NCBI GenBank assembly: GCA_036365145.1
Contig: JAEOAD010001942.1
Location: 1,736,001-1,800,000 of the forward strand
Source of the DNA: Orientallactaga sibirica
Taxonomy: Eukaryota > Chordata > Mammalia > Rodentia > Dipodidae
Length of the DNA: 64,000 bases
Direction: 5' to 3'
Every line of letters begins with the position of its first letter. Position 1 is the first letter of the stretch. Below are positions 62,605 to 64,000 of this stretch, piece after piece. Below the pieces are notes generated by a model, which was not told where the DNA came from, ran no database searches, and saw only the letters and a list, made by a program, of their open reading frames with translations. The translations under genes and the position numbers were made by a program.

Positions 62605-62835
62605 GGCTGGAGAGATGGCCTAGCAGTTAAGGCATTTGTCTGCACAGCCAAAAGACTTTGGTTTTATTCCACGGGACCCACATAAACCAGATGCGCAAGG
62701 TGGCCCATGTGCCTGGAGTTTGTTTGCAGTGGCTGGAGGCCCTGGTGCGCCTATTCCCTCTCTCTCTGTCTCTAAGTATCTATCTCTCTGTCGCTCTCAA
62801 ATAAATAAATAAATAATACAAAAATTTTTTTAAAG
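62605..62835 (+). mobile_element. Dip-type SINE (type 1)
   Basis: Sense; ATGCCTAGGGAG at 62593 and 62837 is its target duplication. Confidence 0.95.
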
Positions 62836-62849
62836 AATGCCTAGGGAGA

Positions 62850-63166
62850 TGGAGAAAATAACCAAATCTTGCAGCAACACTGAAAACTAAGGCCAATGGG
62901 CCATCAGTAGACAAATGGACTGGGATCAGAGTATGAAGCAGATGTAGCCATTTTGGGGGAGAAAAACCACCCAAGCTATAGGGCCTGGCATTTACTCTCG
63001 CTGTACCTCATGAACACATGAGTATGGGATGTAAGGAAAAGCACGTTTGATTCTTCCAGATCCTGCCCACTTGTCTGCTCAAAGCAGAGCGCCCTTTCAA
63101 TTTCCTAGATATTTCTTTGTGCATGTTTGTACATAGTTCATTTCCCTAACTCCCTCCATATCAGTT
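62850..63166. other. Unique DNA
   Basis: No feature recognised. Confidence 0.4.
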
Positions 63167-63295
63167 ACCTTCCAGTTGCTGAGACAAAAAACCCCATACA
63201 GCTTATGCAATGAAAAGGGTCTAATTGGCTTACAGTTCCAGAGGATAGAGTCCATCATGGTGGGGAAAGCCTGGCAGGAGCGGTGGCGTAGCTTG
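63167..63295 (-). mobile_element. Rodent interspersed repeat, unassigned
   Basis: TTACCTTCCAGTTGCTGAGA, TTGGCTTACAGTTCCAGAGG, GTCCATCATGGTGGGGAAAG; related to the repeat at 34600. Confidence 0.5.
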
Positions 63296-63329
63296 AATAT
63301 ATGTCCATAAACTCCGGTTCTTGTTTTTG

Positions 63330-63535
63330 TAAATAGTTATTTTATATTTATTTATTTGAGAGAGAGAGAAAGAGTGAGTGAGAATGGGCTCGCCAGGGCC
63401 TCCAGCCACTGGAAACGAACTCCAGATGCATGTGCTATCTTGTGCATCTGGCTTATGTGGATCCTGGGGAATCCAACCTGGGTCCTTTGGCTTTGCAGGC
63501 AAGTGCCTTAACGGCTAAGCCATCTCTCCAGCCCT
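63330..63535 (-). mobile_element. Dip-type SINE (type 1)
   Basis: Antisense; CTCAGGTGT after it (63535) is repeated after the next B1 (63707). Confidence 0.9.
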
Positions 63536-63545
63536 CAGGTGTATT

Positions 63546-63706
63546 TTTGTTGTTTTTTTGGTTTTTCCAGGTAAGGTCTCGCTCTAGCTCAGGCTGACCT
63601 GGAATTCACTATGTAGTCTCAGGGTGGCCTTGAACTCACGGCAATCCTCCTACCTCTGCCTCCTGAGAGCTGGGATTAAAGGCGTGGGCCACCCCCCCCC
63701 CGGCCC
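63546..63706 (-). mobile_element. B1 SINE
   Basis: Antisense; C9 run at 63692-63700; flanked by CTCAGGTGT. Confidence 0.92.
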
Positions 63707-64000
63707 CTCAGGTGTTTTAATGAAGCTTGTAACTTGGGTCTCCAGCCTCCTGGTTGGAGGAGGTGTCACTGGGGGTGGATCTTGGGGCTCAGGCCTAAGA
63801 TATGTTTGGGGGCAGATCTGAATTCCAGCCCAAAGGTATGCAGAGGAGTTTGAGCTCTGCCTGGGTCCCTGCTGTTTGCTGCTGGTTTGTTTTTGTTGCT
63901 TTTGGGGTTTGCTGGCTGGTAATGGTTTCTCTCTGCTTCGATGTATGGAAGCAGCTTCTTCCCCTTGGATCTGTAAGCTTGAAATAAATCTCCTCCTCCC

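Larger units (their letters stand above)
63296..64000 (+). mobile_element. Rodent MaLR-like LTR relic, runs off the window
   Basis: GAATATATGTCCATAAACTC, then after two SINEs CTTGTAACTTGGGTCTCCAG, and the end GCTTGAAATAAATCTCCTCC with AATAAA at 63982. The 3' limit lies beyond base 64000. Confidence 0.5.

Noticed and set aside
1..64000. Intact tRNA genes suggested by many A/B boxes
   Set aside because: All boxes belong to tRNA-derived SINEs with SINE bodies and tails; none has a full cloverleaf followed by a terminator.
1..64000. CRISPR arrays or bacterial operons
   Set aside because: Spaced repeats here are SINEs or microsatellites; composition, repeats and lack of dense coding show vertebrate nuclear DNA.

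Overview
The window is repeat-saturated, non-coding rodent DNA. I find no intact host protein-coding gene, no tRNA or rRNA gene, no CRISPR array and nothing bacterial. Long open frames are rare, and nearly all lie in SINEs, L1 relics or simple repeats. Two SINE families dominate. One is a B1-like 7SL-derived monomer. The other is a tRNA-derived SINE that begins GGGCTGGAGAGATGGCTTAG, has good pol III A and B boxes, and ends in CT-rich DNA plus AAATAAATAAATAAA. I take the second to be the Dip family of the B2 superfamily, which points to a jerboa-like (dipodid) rodent. That assignment is from memory and inference. B3-, B4- and ID-like older rodent SINEs fit as well.

Layout. 0-2.4 kb: AT-rich DNA with nested SINEs. 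2.4-8.2 kb: a sense L1 3' part (ORF2 C-terminus plus 3'UTR) split by a 3.5 kb endogenous retrovirus with two LTRs, a 6-bp target duplication, a tRNA-Ile-like primer binding site, a tandemly amplified leader, an env transmembrane remnant and no gag/pol. 8.2-13 kb: SINE clusters and a hAT-type DNA transposon relic. 13-18 kb: a second sense L1 with 5' region, decayed ORF1 and the ORF2 endonuclease part, then a direct jump into 3'UTR (RT deleted), followed by a second copy of the 3' terminus. 18-30 kb: SINE mosaics, including a patchwork of short duplications at 22.0-23.2 kb. 30.8-34.6 kb: two more L1 3'UTR copies; one carries a near-perfect 50-bp palindrome and the other is an inverted repeat. 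35.5-43.7 kb: one old antisense L1 broken into many pieces by younger insertions, including another antisense L1 3'UTR with a long polypyrimidine tract. 43.7-64 kb: MaLR/ERVL-type LTR relics, a solo LTR that splits an older SINE, more SINEs, microsatellites and several unassigned single-copy-looking stretches.

Nothing here works as a pathway. The logic of the window is insertion stratigraphy: who sits inside whom, shown by target-site duplications. The best candidate for something undescribed is the non-autonomous retrovirus at 3404-6901. All family names come from recognition by eye and need a repeat-library search.
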